Shown here: piece by piece, positions 45,111 through 56,171 of the stretch
Layout: the number at the start of each line of letters is the position of its first letter
How positions within the stretch are numbered: position 1 is the stretch's first letter
From: Clonostachys chloroleuca
Taxonomy: Eukaryota > Ascomycota > Sordariomycetes > Hypocreales > Bionectriaceae
Direction of reading: 5' to 3'
Assembly (NCBI GenBank): GCA_037952775.1
Contig: JBANAY010000004.1
Span: forward strand, 496,001 to 560,000
Length of the DNA: 64,000 nucleotides
Made by a program: the position numbers and the translations under genes
Notes under the pieces: model-generated
What the model was told of the DNA's origin: nothing
Seen by the model: the letters and a program-made list of their open reading frames with translations, nothing else
Database searches by the model: none

Positions 45111-48100
45111 ATGCCCTGGCAGCCTCTTCCTCGCATTGCCTTCGCTGTTGCGACCTACCCATTTCCTGCCTCAGAACCTGCCGACCTCCCCCTCGAGATT
45201 GGCGATGAACTCTACGTGATCGAGGAGACGCCCAACGGCGAATGGCTGCGTGGCTACCTTGTGGCCCCTCCCAGCCTGCTGGCCGGCTTGACTTCTGTCA
45301 AGGGCCAGACGCTAGAGGCACGCGTCTTCAGCGGCATCTTCCCAAGAAGCTGCGTGGAGGTGAGAGAGATGCTGGGCGATGCCGACGACATTGATGACGA
45401 GGATATCGAGGGCGAGGAGGGCGATGGGACCAGTACGAATGGCCGACACTCTGCAAATACCCACGGAAAAGATGGCGAGGTCAGGGTCGCGAGCCGCATT
45501 GGGTCTGGGGACGGGCGCAAATCAGCCAAGTCGATCAAATCCCCCAGGCTACTACGAACGTTCCCGGACGGATTGAAGGGCAATCTTTCCATACCTGTCC
45601 AAAGGGACCCAACCCAGCCTCGACCTCCCGCGCCGGTCCCCATGCTCAAAGTTGGAGACGAAACATCCACGTCCGCCTCTGAGCCCTTAGTGGACGAGAT
45701 CGCATCGTGCCTGAGAGAGTGGCATTCGACCAACCTACACGAATTATTGCTATCTCGAGAGTACAAACGACTTGACCAATTAGCGCAACTTATCTCCGGG
45801 CTCAATCTGCATCGTCAACAGCTTTTATACAACGTTCTTACTCTCCACGAATTCGAGCAAGTACGAGAAAAGGCCGTATGGGATCTTGTCGCAATCAATA
45901 AGTTATGTGGTGGGGAGGTGATTGTCAGAGACCCCAAGGCTCAAGGCAGAGTTTCGACGGGCGATGACTCGGCTGTGGAAGTGACCAGGCTTCAGTCGGT
46001 TATGAGTCTGCTCAATGAACCTCCCGAGGCGGCTATGGACTCGGCAACCTTATATCACCTCCTTTTAGATGTCAAGGGCTTTGCCGGATCATCCACCGAG
46101 GACACCCAGCTTATGTGCTACCTCGTATGCAAAACGCCACATAAGAAGTTGCAAAGGGTATCCGAGTGCTTCAGCGTTGACATTGCATCAGGAGGGGCTA
46201 TTGGGAACATTACTCAGCATGGCCAGACCAAGACTCTGTTCACAGACCTCACTCCCCAGGACATTAACGACGGAGGATCCGGCGAGTCTGAGTTATATCT
46301 CGTTGTAAAGGTAATTGCATCCCAACGAGTTCCGGTTGTTAAGCCCCTGTCGAGGACAGGTACAGTCCACCAAACGGGCTACATCAAAGATACGAACAAG
46401 CCCCTCTCCTCAAGCGGTCCGAAACATTCTTCTAGGCGAAGTTTCATGTGGGGCAATAAACCGGCTCGATCTGCTTTCTCGAGGGGGGCATCCAGCAGGC
46501 TAAGATGGAGGCTGTTTCGGAGCAGTCTGAAGATCGACCTTCTACCGATGGGACAGACCCGAAAGAGAGCTTCGGCCCACCAAGCACAGCTGGCTCATTA
46601 CGGGGAGCCTCGATAAACGATACCGAAAATGTTCAGCGTCTGATTGGAATTGGTGTGATGAAACTGAACTCGATCGTGAAACAACAAGAAGAGATGGAAC
46701 AGTTGATGGGGATATGGGGCCCTTCATCAAGACTGGGCAACGAGAAATTGCCCCTTGATGAGTGGGATCCAATAATTAAGGAGATCATGGACAACCCAGC
46801 CGGCCACTATGAGAAATCTAACCGGGGCGAACGCCTACAAGTCTACCTCAAAGGCATGACACATCCCGATGCCAACGCCCTCATTAAATCCACGCCCACT
46901 ATACTGTCCGGAGTGTCTAAGACAAACCGGCTAGGCTTCTCGGGGGCACCTTCAAAGCCTCGGTCAGACATATACATCACCCTGGATTACGGTACGCTTG
47001 GCAAAGCACAACCTGCTCTCAAGATATGGAGGCAGCGCAACCTCACTTCCGTCAGCAACTTCAGGCACAAACTTTCAGCTTACAATCGAAATTCGGAAGT
47101 CGTCTGGTCAGCGCATAGAAAACTGCATATACACATCCTCAAACACCGAGCCTTTGACGACATTCAAATCGATTGCTATAGAGAGGAATGAGATATGGGG
47201 TCAAACACTTCGGTTATCGCTTGCTCCTGAGGATGTACCTGTCTCTCATGTGGCCATGTACCTATCCGACCTACCAAGTCCTCCATTTGCTGTTGCATAC
47301 ATGCCACTTTGGGAACGGGAGGCCTTTATTAGAGATGGTCCACATGATCTCTTGCTATACAAGATCGACGAATACACCGCATCAGCATTGGCTGGACCAG
47401 TGGGCAAGGGTGGATATCTCTCGCTTCCCTGGAGCTCCAAGGGTAAAGATGAACGCTCTGCGGAGGTCACTGGTCCCTTGGCCTCAATTCTTGTGGAAAC
47501 CTATCTCTGTAGTACGAAATTTTCACAAGACAGAGTCATCCTGGGACTCACAAAGTGGAAAGAAATTCCTCGCGACGATATCCCGGCGATATTGAACCAG
47601 CTCATCTTTGTGCCCGAAATTGAAGTTGTCAAGCTTCTCAACAACGTACTTGACGGGCTGTTCGGGATCCTAGTCGAGCACTCCGGAAATGATGAGTACG
47701 AGGACCTGGTATTTACTGCACTGGTTAGGGTGCTCGGCATCATTCACGACAGGAGATTCAACCTGGAACCACTTGTTGACAGTTATGCGGAACAACAGTT
47801 CAACTATCCCTTTGCAACATCGTGCCTCATTCGCTCATTCACGCGACTGCTGGAACATCCCACTGAGCCGGAAACTGCTCGAAAGCTTCGGTCGACGTTT
47901 AAGGTTGTTAACCACATATTGAAGTTCATCACCCGGTCGCGAGGTCAGCAGAAAGAGAAGGAGGCGGGAATTGGCATCAAATCGTCTACCCAAGGGTTCA
48001 GCCGCGACTTACGATCGATTTTCAAGGCTCTCGATGCCATGATGCGCAATTCAGCACCTGCATTGGTTGGCAGCCAGACCTTGGCTGTCCAGCATTTCCA

Positions 48101-51100
48101 CACATGGTTGCCCGAACTCTCTGGTCTCCTGACGACGGAAGAGATACTTCATATTGCTATTGACTTTATGGATTCTTGCACCAACGTCAAGGGCAAACTT
48201 ATTCTGTACAAACTAGTGCTCATCATCAACTACTCCAAACTAGACTTGTTTGCTCATCCAGAGCAGAAGTCTGCTTTGAGTACCAATACTGCCCGATGGA
48301 TTGCCCCTCATTGGGGACACACAGAAGAGATCAATGATCAGTGGCGAGAACAGATTCGCCTATGCTGCTCAGTTCTTGCTAGTCAAATGGACCATTTGAC
48401 AATCGAAATACCTGAACATGTTCCAAAGATTATCGACTCATATCTGGCTTTGTCGTCTCTCCCGCGGAAGACCAGAAGTCGGCTCTCGCTCCTATTCCCT
48501 ACATCGTATCCATTCCCGACGAAGCCTGTGGCTACGGAGTTCTTCCATGATGAGGCCCTTGCAGAACTGTCAGCGGTGTTGGCTGCGATCTCGAATACTC
48601 CAGCAGGAATGCAGCTTGAGATGACGGACGATGATATCTCAACAGTCCTTGAGAACCTTCTTCAGGTCAATCTGAGTATCCTCAATGGCGAGGCCTTCCC
48701 AGAGGACTGGCTAAGTGTGCGGGTGTACCATCACAAGTCAACCATGCGTGTCTTGCAGAACGTAGCTGCTATTATGCTGGAGTCATTTGTTCCCGACCCT
48801 GAAGAAGCCGAAGATTTCAACACAGACCTGTGGAAACTATTTTTCACCACGCTGCTGAAACTAGTTGGAAGCACTTCACTAGCTCTCGAAACCTTTCCGG
48901 AGCAAAAGCGAAGGGCTGTGTGGAAGATCGCTGGTGATGTGAGGGAACACGGTGCCGAGCTTCTCGCTTCGTCGTGGGAGGCGATTGGCTGGGAGGCAAG
49001 CTCCGAGGAGCATGCAAGGTATAACTTGCTTCGTATGGGTGGTTACCAGGTTCAATACGTCCCAACACTTGTCGGTCCTATTGCCGAGCTGTGCCTGAGT
49101 GTGCATGAGGGGCTTCGGAGAGTGGCAGTCGAAGTTTTATACACCATGATTGTCAGTGAATGGACACTGGGTGAAGACTTGTCAGCCATCCAGACGGAAA
49201 TGATTGACTGCCTGGATTACTTTTTCAAGTCTAAGTCCTTGACCGAGAGCACCATTCAAAAACTCTTTGTGAATGAGCTCCTCGGCCGCTTCGAGCATCT
49301 TGCCAACCAGCCGGATGATCCTTTCCACGCTGCAGTACGTGACTTGGTTGCTACCGTTGACGAATTCCTTGATCTCTTGACAGCCGTACATAGCGGCGAT
49401 GCCAGGAATGAAGCCTCCCATCTCATCAGCCAGCTGCGCCTAATGGAGTTTCTCCGCGATATGCAAAAGGAAGAGATCTTTGTTCGCTACGTTCATCAGC
49501 TGGCGAATTTCCAGGCTAAATCGAGAAATTATGCGGAAGCCGGTCTAGCCTTGCGCCTTCATGCAGACTTGTATGAATGGGATCCTGTAGCACAACTCCC
49601 TGCGCTCACAGAACCTCCGATGCCCGCGCAGACGGCCTTTGAACGCAAGGAGAGGATCTACTTTGACATGATCAGGCATTTCGAAGAAGGAAAGTCCTGG
49701 AGTAACGCCATCACGGCGTACAAGGAGCTACAGGCCCAGTACGAAAGCAACACCTTCGATTTCGCAAAGCTGGGACGAACACAGCGCGCCATAGCAACCG
49801 TGTACGACAGTATCTCGAAGGGGGAGAGAATAACAGCGAAATACTTCAGGGTTGTCTTCAAGGGCTCAGGCTTTCCTCCCAGCGTACGCGACAAAGAATT
49901 TATCTACGAAGGGACACCAAATGAACGGGGCTCGGCATTCGCAGACCGTATGCAGGAGCAGTATCCAAATGCTCAGATCGTCACAAGCGGTGATGTGGAT
50001 GAAGTTGAGGGCCAATATCTCCTCATCTCAAACGTTTCGGCGAATAGAGATCTAACACATCCTGTCTTCCAGCGGACAAGAGTCTCTCAAGCAATACGCG
50101 AGTTCTTACTCGTATCCCACCCTCAGTCATTCTCGATATCGACAAAGCGTTCCATAAGCGGGCCTGTCCAAGAGCACAGTTCTGAGAAGGTTGTCTTCAC
50201 TACGGCAGAGCCTTTCCCCACGATTCTACGCCGCAGCGAAGTTATCGAGGTGGCTAAAGTGCAACTTGATGCTCACGATACCGCTCTAGAACGCATTGTG
50301 CGCAAGACGCAGGAGATGGCAGTCCTTGAGCGGCGAGTAGCGGACGAAGATACCGACGCCGTGAAACCTCTTGCAGATGCGATCGATGTTTCGGTCGACC
50401 CAGTATCCACCACCAGCATCGTTTGGTACAGGCAACTGCTTCCCACCCCACGTGATGAGCTCGAGCTTGAAGAGGATGATAGCGACGCTGATAATGAGTC
50501 GGAGGAGAGAGAAGAACAAGAAGAAGCCCTAACTCCCCGTGAGATAGCGATCAAGATGTCTCTCATCGATCATGCCATCATGATCAAGAAGTCACTAGCA
50601 GTACTATCACGTTACTCTGGCGGCATCCTCGCCCTGCGGCATGGGGAGCTCAAGAGCAGTAAGAACTATAACCCCCTAAATCATGGATATCCAAATAGAG
50701 ACTAACAGTTTGACTACCTAGACTTCGAAAGTACCTACCATACTGAGATTGCGATCTTTTCGCCTATACAGCCTCAATTAGAGATCGCGACGCCTTCCTC
50801 TCCCTCGTGCAGGAAATCGTCTCCATCTCCAGATCCCAGCACACCGACAGCCACGATTGCCGCGGTGATCAACGGGGTTCACACAGAGGAAATGTCATTT
50901 GGAAAGCCAGTAAACTCGCAGCAGCGAAGTAACCGGCTCAGCTTCCTCCATAAGAAGAAGCCGTCCGAGGCACACACCGAAGTGACCGCAATAAGTCCCG
51001 TCACCAACGGCGGCGACCTCGACTCCCCGACCAGCCCACACTCCCAGACCGTGAGCAGGGACGCCATGCGCCGGAACAGCTTCTTCCGCGTCCAGTCCGC

Positions 51101-51352
51101 CGGGCACGGGTCCAACCACAGCGGCGGTGGCGGCGCCGGGCTTGGAATACAGGACAGCCGCAGGGCCGCCGCCGGGAAGGGGGAGAACGGCACCAACTCC
51201 GCAGGGGGGCCAACCCCGAGGTCCCGACGCTCAAGAAGGGGCCAGGTAGCGTGCGGAAGAGGCTGAGCATGCTCAGGCTGGGCGGCAGCAAGAAGAGCGC
51301 CGGCCAGAGTAACGGCAAGGGTAACGTCATGGGAAGCTTGAATGAGGGGTAG
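45111..51352 (+). CDS. DOCK-family Rho/Rac guanine nucleotide exchange factor (Dck1-like), two apparent frame breaks
   Basis: Giant signalling protein (~2038 aa) expected to activate a Rac/Rho GTPase with an ELMO partner, controlling polarity and actin. Exons are 45111-46991, 47056-50658 and 50722-51352. An N-terminal SH3 domain (FAVATYPFPASEPADLPLEIGDEL...GIFPRSCVEV) spans residues ~8-85. A DHR-1/C2-like domain (SDIYITLDY/...FQLTIEIRKSSGQRIENCIY) lies near 600-800, and the catalytic DHR-2 near 1480-1830 contains KYFRVVFKGSGFPPS and FIYEGTPNERG. A basic, Ser/Pro-rich tail ends with VRKRLSMLRLGG. The frame is lost at G6 tracts 46483-46488 and 51204-51209; one extra G at each restores it. The 64-nt intron 46992-47055 is inferred from the frame change and its GTACGC/CGTCAG ends. 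Dck1 of yeast is 1932 aa. Confidence 0.92.
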
Positions 51353-51867
51353 GACGACTATTTTCGAGCCTACTTTGGGAGATACAATGTTCGATTCGAT
51401 AGGCCCGAGGAAGGGGACGATGGGTGATTCACACACATAGCGATCATGTCGCGAATTGTACAGAGATGGGCGGCTGGCATGGCTTTTAGAAGAAAATGTT
51501 TTTGTAATTGTAGCAGGACTGGATATGGGAAGGGGATAATAATTTCAATACCATTGCGCTCTTTCGCCATGCTTCTCTTTCCTAATCAAACATGTGTACG
51601 CATTTTTTTTGAAGTTAACAGATTTATTGAGTGCCTATTTCCCTCATACAAGATAGGCTTACCGATCGTCTATGAACCCGCAACCTCTATCCAAAAACAT
51701 GCAGGACCAACCGGACTGCTGCCACATGTGTGATCAATAGTTGTAGAATACACGACACCCTACTCATCTACCAAATGACGAACAAATGATCCCCAAATCA
51801 TGATAAATATATCACTCCTGTCAAGGTATCCTACAACACATTCATTCTCTTACTCAAAACTCCCCAT
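51353..51867. other. convergent 3' spacer
   Basis: 515 bp between the DOCK gene and the converging ABC transporter; AT-rich, 3' UTRs. Confidence 0.45.
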
Positions 51868-54168
51868 CTAAGCAGCAGTCAACTCAGCAATCCTCTTCTC
51901 CAACTCAGGCACTTGCCTCAGCTTGACGTCAAGCTCCTCCTTCTCGTCCTCGAGCTTCAGCCTCTTGTCGGCATCCAACTTGGTGAAGACGTAGTTGCCC
52001 TGGCCGTCAAACTGGAGAATATGCGTGTGGTACTTCCACAGACTACGTCGGTGGCTCACAGTCATAAGGGTGATGCCCAGAGCCTTGGCGTTGTCATACA
52101 TGGTCTTCTCTATCTCCAGAGTCACACTGCTGGTGCACTCGTCCAATATGGCGTACTTTGGTCGGTGGTAGAAAAGGCGAGCCATGGCGACCCTCTGCTG
52201 AAGTCCACCAGAGAGGACGTCTCGCCACTCAGCCTCGGCATCCCACCCCTCGTCGTAAAGATCAACGAGATGCTCAAGACCGAGAATCTTAAGAACGGAG
52301 AGAAGGTCAGCATCGGTCACGCCACGAGAGCGCATCTGGCGCAAAGAGTCGGGGTAAATGATTTGCTGCCGCAGGGATCCGCGAGATAGATATGGTCGCT
52401 GAGGAATGTAGAAGATAGCGCTGAACTGAGGCTTATATACTGTGCCGCCATACACTGGCCAGAGTCCACCAAGGATGCGGAATAAAGATGATTTACCGCA
52501 ACCATTGGGGCCAACGATGAGTAAATGTTCTCCATGCTTCAGCTCGAAAGACAGAGCCTTGATCAGGACATCTCCATTGGGTGAGATGATCGGCCTGCGA
52601 GATTGGTCAGTCTTGCAAATAGAGATGCAGCGGAAAGGTAATAAAACTTACACGTCAATGAAAGTTATGTCGTTGCTCTCATGGATCGTTCCTCGGCCTT
52701 TCAAAACAGCCTCGTTGTCCTCGATGCTAGAGGATGAAACAAGCTTCTTCTCAAAATGGCCAGCTTGGATATCATCCATCACATCCAACAAGGAAGCCAC
52801 ACGCGAGGTGTAGCCTGCCAATTCCATGATCTCACGGTATGAGAACATGATACGTCCAAACGCATCAGATGCTGACAGCAGCATGCGCCTGTTGGTGACG
52901 AAAGATTCCGTCCTGTCGCCCATAGTCATGACAACTTGTCCAGGGATCTTGACGAAGACGGGGATGCTGCACAGGATAAGACCGAGGGCGCCCCAAAAGT
53001 ACTTAATGGTGAAGTCCTCCATGAATCCGTGGTAGAAACGGCGACGGAGGATGTAGTTCACGTGCTTGATGAGTGTAAAGTACCCCTTGTCCAGTGTGTC
53101 CTTCTCGGCATTGTGGCCAGCATACAAGGCCACTTCTTCGCTGTAGTCGATGAGTCTGGAGTGTTGGTATCTAAACTCACCCTCCAGTCTCGCCTCATCA
53201 GCAACATATTTTCCAAAAGGGGGCGTCAGCGCCCTCATCACATTAGCTGATAATTGGACAAGGCTTGCCATGAATACAACGCCTTCGCCACCGACGCTCT
53301 TGGAAAGGGAGTAGGTGTAAATGCTCTACTTGGTGTTAGCGTACACATTGTGGTTAGGTATTCTGAGACAGGTACAAACCATGTCGAGCATTGGCTTGGC
53401 CAGGTTGCTGTATAGCTCGGCCAGACTGTTTGAGAATTTTGACACATCAACTGCAACGAGTTGATCGGCGTTCTTTATACGGTCATCCAGCGCAGATATG
53501 CCGTAGAACGTTAGTTTGGACAAGTATTTGTCGTGAATGTGATGTGTAAGTCTCGCCCGGTAGGCCAACGATAGCTCTGCTTGGTGGTATGATAACTAGG
53601 CGCGATGTCAGAGGCCACCGAGAAGAAATAGATGGAGGAGGAAGGGACATACCATGGAATTGGTAAATGTGGCAGGGATGGCGATGAGCATCCACCATAC
53701 AATGCGCTGGAGGAACTCCTTTCCACGTCCCTTGACCAGCGCCTTGACGATCGCACCATCCATTTCGGCTACACGAACGCTGATGAGGGTTCGTAGCACG
53801 AGGAAGAAGCTGTGGCTGATCAACAGGCGGGCCTCCTTGCTTCGCCATCCTGGTACGACAATCTTGAGCAGCCGCAGCAGCGATCGAAAGAACTCGCGGT
53901 TCAACTCGACTCGCTTCTTTGGCTTGTCGGGGCCATCGCTGGTCGAGGTGGTGCCTCTCCTGGCGGCCCTCTGCTCGGCGCCACGCTGCGACGCGGCTTT
54001 TTGCTCTGAGATTGCATGGCGAATTCGGTTGGCAAGGGCGACGAAGAGGGTGATCCAGACGGCTCGGGAAATGCGCGTTCGGTGAGACAGGTACCAATGG
54101 GTCAGGTCGGAAAGTATACTGCGGATGGTGCGGTCCCTAAGAAAAGGAAGTTTCGATTGCGCTGCCAT
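51868..54168 (-). CDS. peroxisomal long-chain acyl-CoA ABC half-transporter (ABCD, Pxa2-like)
   Basis: Half-size ABC transporter that imports activated fatty acids into peroxisomes, normally as a heterodimer with a Pxa1-type partner. Exons are 54168-53653, 53595-53380, 53325-52652 and 52594-51868 (710 aa), in phase. The membrane domain is N-terminal (start [37 protein letters not shown] is the ABCD-specific intracellular-loop region, split by intron 1). The nucleotide-binding domain has Walker [10 protein letters not shown] (497-505), the Q-loop region [17 protein letters not shown], signature LSGGLQQR, Walker [10 protein letters not shown] and an H-loop SHRRS. A short C-terminal coiled coil ([16 protein letters not shown]) ends it. 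The length fits Pxa2 better than the longer Pxa1, but the split is an inference. Confidence 0.93.
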
Positions 54169-55156
54169 GGCTCCTCTTGGTGCGCCTGCTTTGCAGCGCG
54201 GGAGGAGGAGGGAGGACGGGATGGAGAGGAAGAGGCAGAGGTAAGATCGAGACAGCGCGGTCGGGTACCTCGAGTCGCGTGCTGGCTTCGGGTGCTACAG
54301 GGTCATCCAGAATCAAATAAGACGGAGCACACCCCGCGGCGACATTGCATCTAGAGACTGATGACTATGAGATGCGGTCAATCAGGGCCTGTGTGCCTGT
54401 CCGGCCATGGATGCCACCCCAGACGGACACGGCAGGCACGAGCTAGAGCCTCTAATTGCTGCTCCTCGGCCAAATCGTCATCTGTCACGGGCTTCCCCAC
54501 GGGCATTTGGCTTGGCACAGCATGTGAAAGAGCCAACCCGCAAAGTGACGAGGTACGTACCGCCTCTGGGTACTGACTAAGCAGAGCCTTCTCTATCTCA
54601 TCAGGCCAATCGTCCATGCCAGATGCCTCAGCAAGCCATTCGTCCCACCCAAGCTCATGGGGCACTACTTGGATAGAAAATATCCAGTCGATTCATCTTA
54701 TGATCTTGACTAATACCACACCGTCCTAGAAAGAGTAATTGACTTTCAGTAGGGCTATGGTCGGGTTTGGGATATGGCATTAAATGCCAGAGGGTGGTGG
54801 ATAAATTGGTGGGTTGTTATCCCATAATAGCACTTTTAACCTCTATGCCCAGTAGCTAGAATAAGGACCGTGTTGTTTCAGGAGTTGGATTAGAATATAT
54901 TTAAGACCATCGGCAGATTGTCTTTATGTCTACAATATGCCTATAGCAAAGGGGTCTAAATGAAAGAGCACCCACCCGCATCTGGGCCTAGATGAGTACA
55001 TAAGTGGGGTTTGGCAGCAGATTTATTTTCTCCAAGTTCGCGGGGTCCAAGAAATTTCCATCCCAGCCAGAGTCACACTATTTGCGAGCCCAACGCCGAC
55101 TTCAAAACGCACTACACCAACCACTAAACAAATAACAACCCCAAATTCCCACAAAG
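54169..55156. other. intergenic region pxa2/dph3
   Basis: About 1 kb between divergent genes. It includes the GA/GC-rich pxa2 leader (54,170-54,300), the possible small minus-strand coding stretch listed separately, and an AT-rich part before dph3. Confidence 0.4.
54378..54665 (-). CDS. possible small gene or exon remnant
   Basis: An open stretch on the minus strand reads like real protein (PHELGWDEWLAEASGMDDWP, then EIEKALLSQYPEA), rich in acidic and Trp residues. It is preceded by an acceptor-like CCAAGTAG and is followed by a strong GTACGT donor; a second in-frame segment (LAEEQQLEALARACR) follows a GTGACAG acceptor. It starts with GTG, not ATG, so an upstream exon would be needed, and none was found. 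It may be part of a small unannotated gene, a decayed gene, or chance. No family recognised. Confidence 0.25.
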   Translation of the reverse strand: MPHELGWDEWLAEASGMDDWPDEIEKALLSQYPEAVRTSSLCGLALSHAVPSQMPVGKPVTDDDLAEEQQLEALARACRVRLGWHPWPDRHTGPD

Positions 55157-55486
55157 ATGTCGGACGACGAGAACATCTCTATCTACGATGAGATCGAGAT
55201 CGAAGACATGACCTTCGATGAAGCCCAGCAGTCCTACTTCTACCCTTGCCCATGCGGCGATCAGTTCCAGATCGCCCTGGACGACCTTCGCGACGAGCAG
55301 GACATTGCCGTCTGCCCCAGCTGCAGCCTCATGATCCGAGTTATATTTGACATGGTAAATACTTACTGATAACCTCCCATCATTCGATGTGAACCCTGTG
55401 TGGCTAAATTTGCTTCGAAGGATGACCTGCCAAAACCACCCCCACCCGCAAACGATTCCAACACCCAGATCGCTATCGCCGCATGA
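55157..55486 (+). CDS. dph3: diphthamide biosynthesis protein 3 (Kti11, CSL zinc finger)
   Basis: Small electron carrier for the first step of diphthamide formation on eEF2 (with Dph1-Dph2), also connected to Elongator-dependent tRNA modification. Exons are 55157-55354 and 55421-55486 (87 aa); the intron (GTAAAT...TTCGAAG) falls after Met in VIFDM, and exon 2 continues DDLPKPPPPAND. The start MSDDENISIYDEIEIEDMTF is the family N-terminus. The CSL zinc-binding site is complete: CPCGDQF followed 20 residues later by CPSC, and SLMIRVIFD after it. The unspliced reading would stop four codons into the intron, losing only the tail. Confidence 0.96.
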
Positions 55487-56171
55487 GCTACTCAGTTTCG
55501 CGCTGCAACGCCGCTCGGAGCCGATTGTGCTCTTCGATACATGCCGCCGCATGCCAAGTGGGAAGTTGTATTGTCAGAGCACGCGGCCCATCCAGAGCAA
55601 CCTTACACATCGAATTGGTCATTTGCGATATGGCGGGCTTAGATCGCTTGCTGCCTCGAACAGCATCCCCCCGTAGCTACCATGCGGAGACCGCATAGTA
55701 TAAGTCGCCAAGCCAAGAGCTGTGGTGCTATACGCACGCCAACTCGAAGTCTTGAATGGGCCCTGGAACCCATCTACTGAGAAAGAAGGATGCGAATGCG
55801 AACAACCTAGTTCCTACAAGGCCGTGTTAAAGCACACGCCAGTGTCTCCAGCAAGAAAGCGTGGATCCGGTCTACCTCTTATCCGACAGGCCTTCGCCTA
55901 CATTCTCAGACTCCTCGTCATCTACTTTCAGCACCCAATTTCTCAATTAATGGATGCACCAAGCACCTTGGTTTCAAAGCACTAGTGTCTAAATAAGAAC
56001 AACCTGCACAAGATCAACCATTAGAGTCTAGCACCTACTCTCATAAGTCTTCTCGGCTTAAGTGTATTGAGATTTGTCTTCAAACTCCTAGATACTCTCT
56101 AACACCCACCCAGACTGCAATCATTCCCTGAATGATAACTGGAACTAGTCCAATAATATCAGTCTCTGGCC
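55487..56171. other. intergenic spacer
   Basis: 685 bp between converging genes. No features recognised. Confidence 0.4.
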
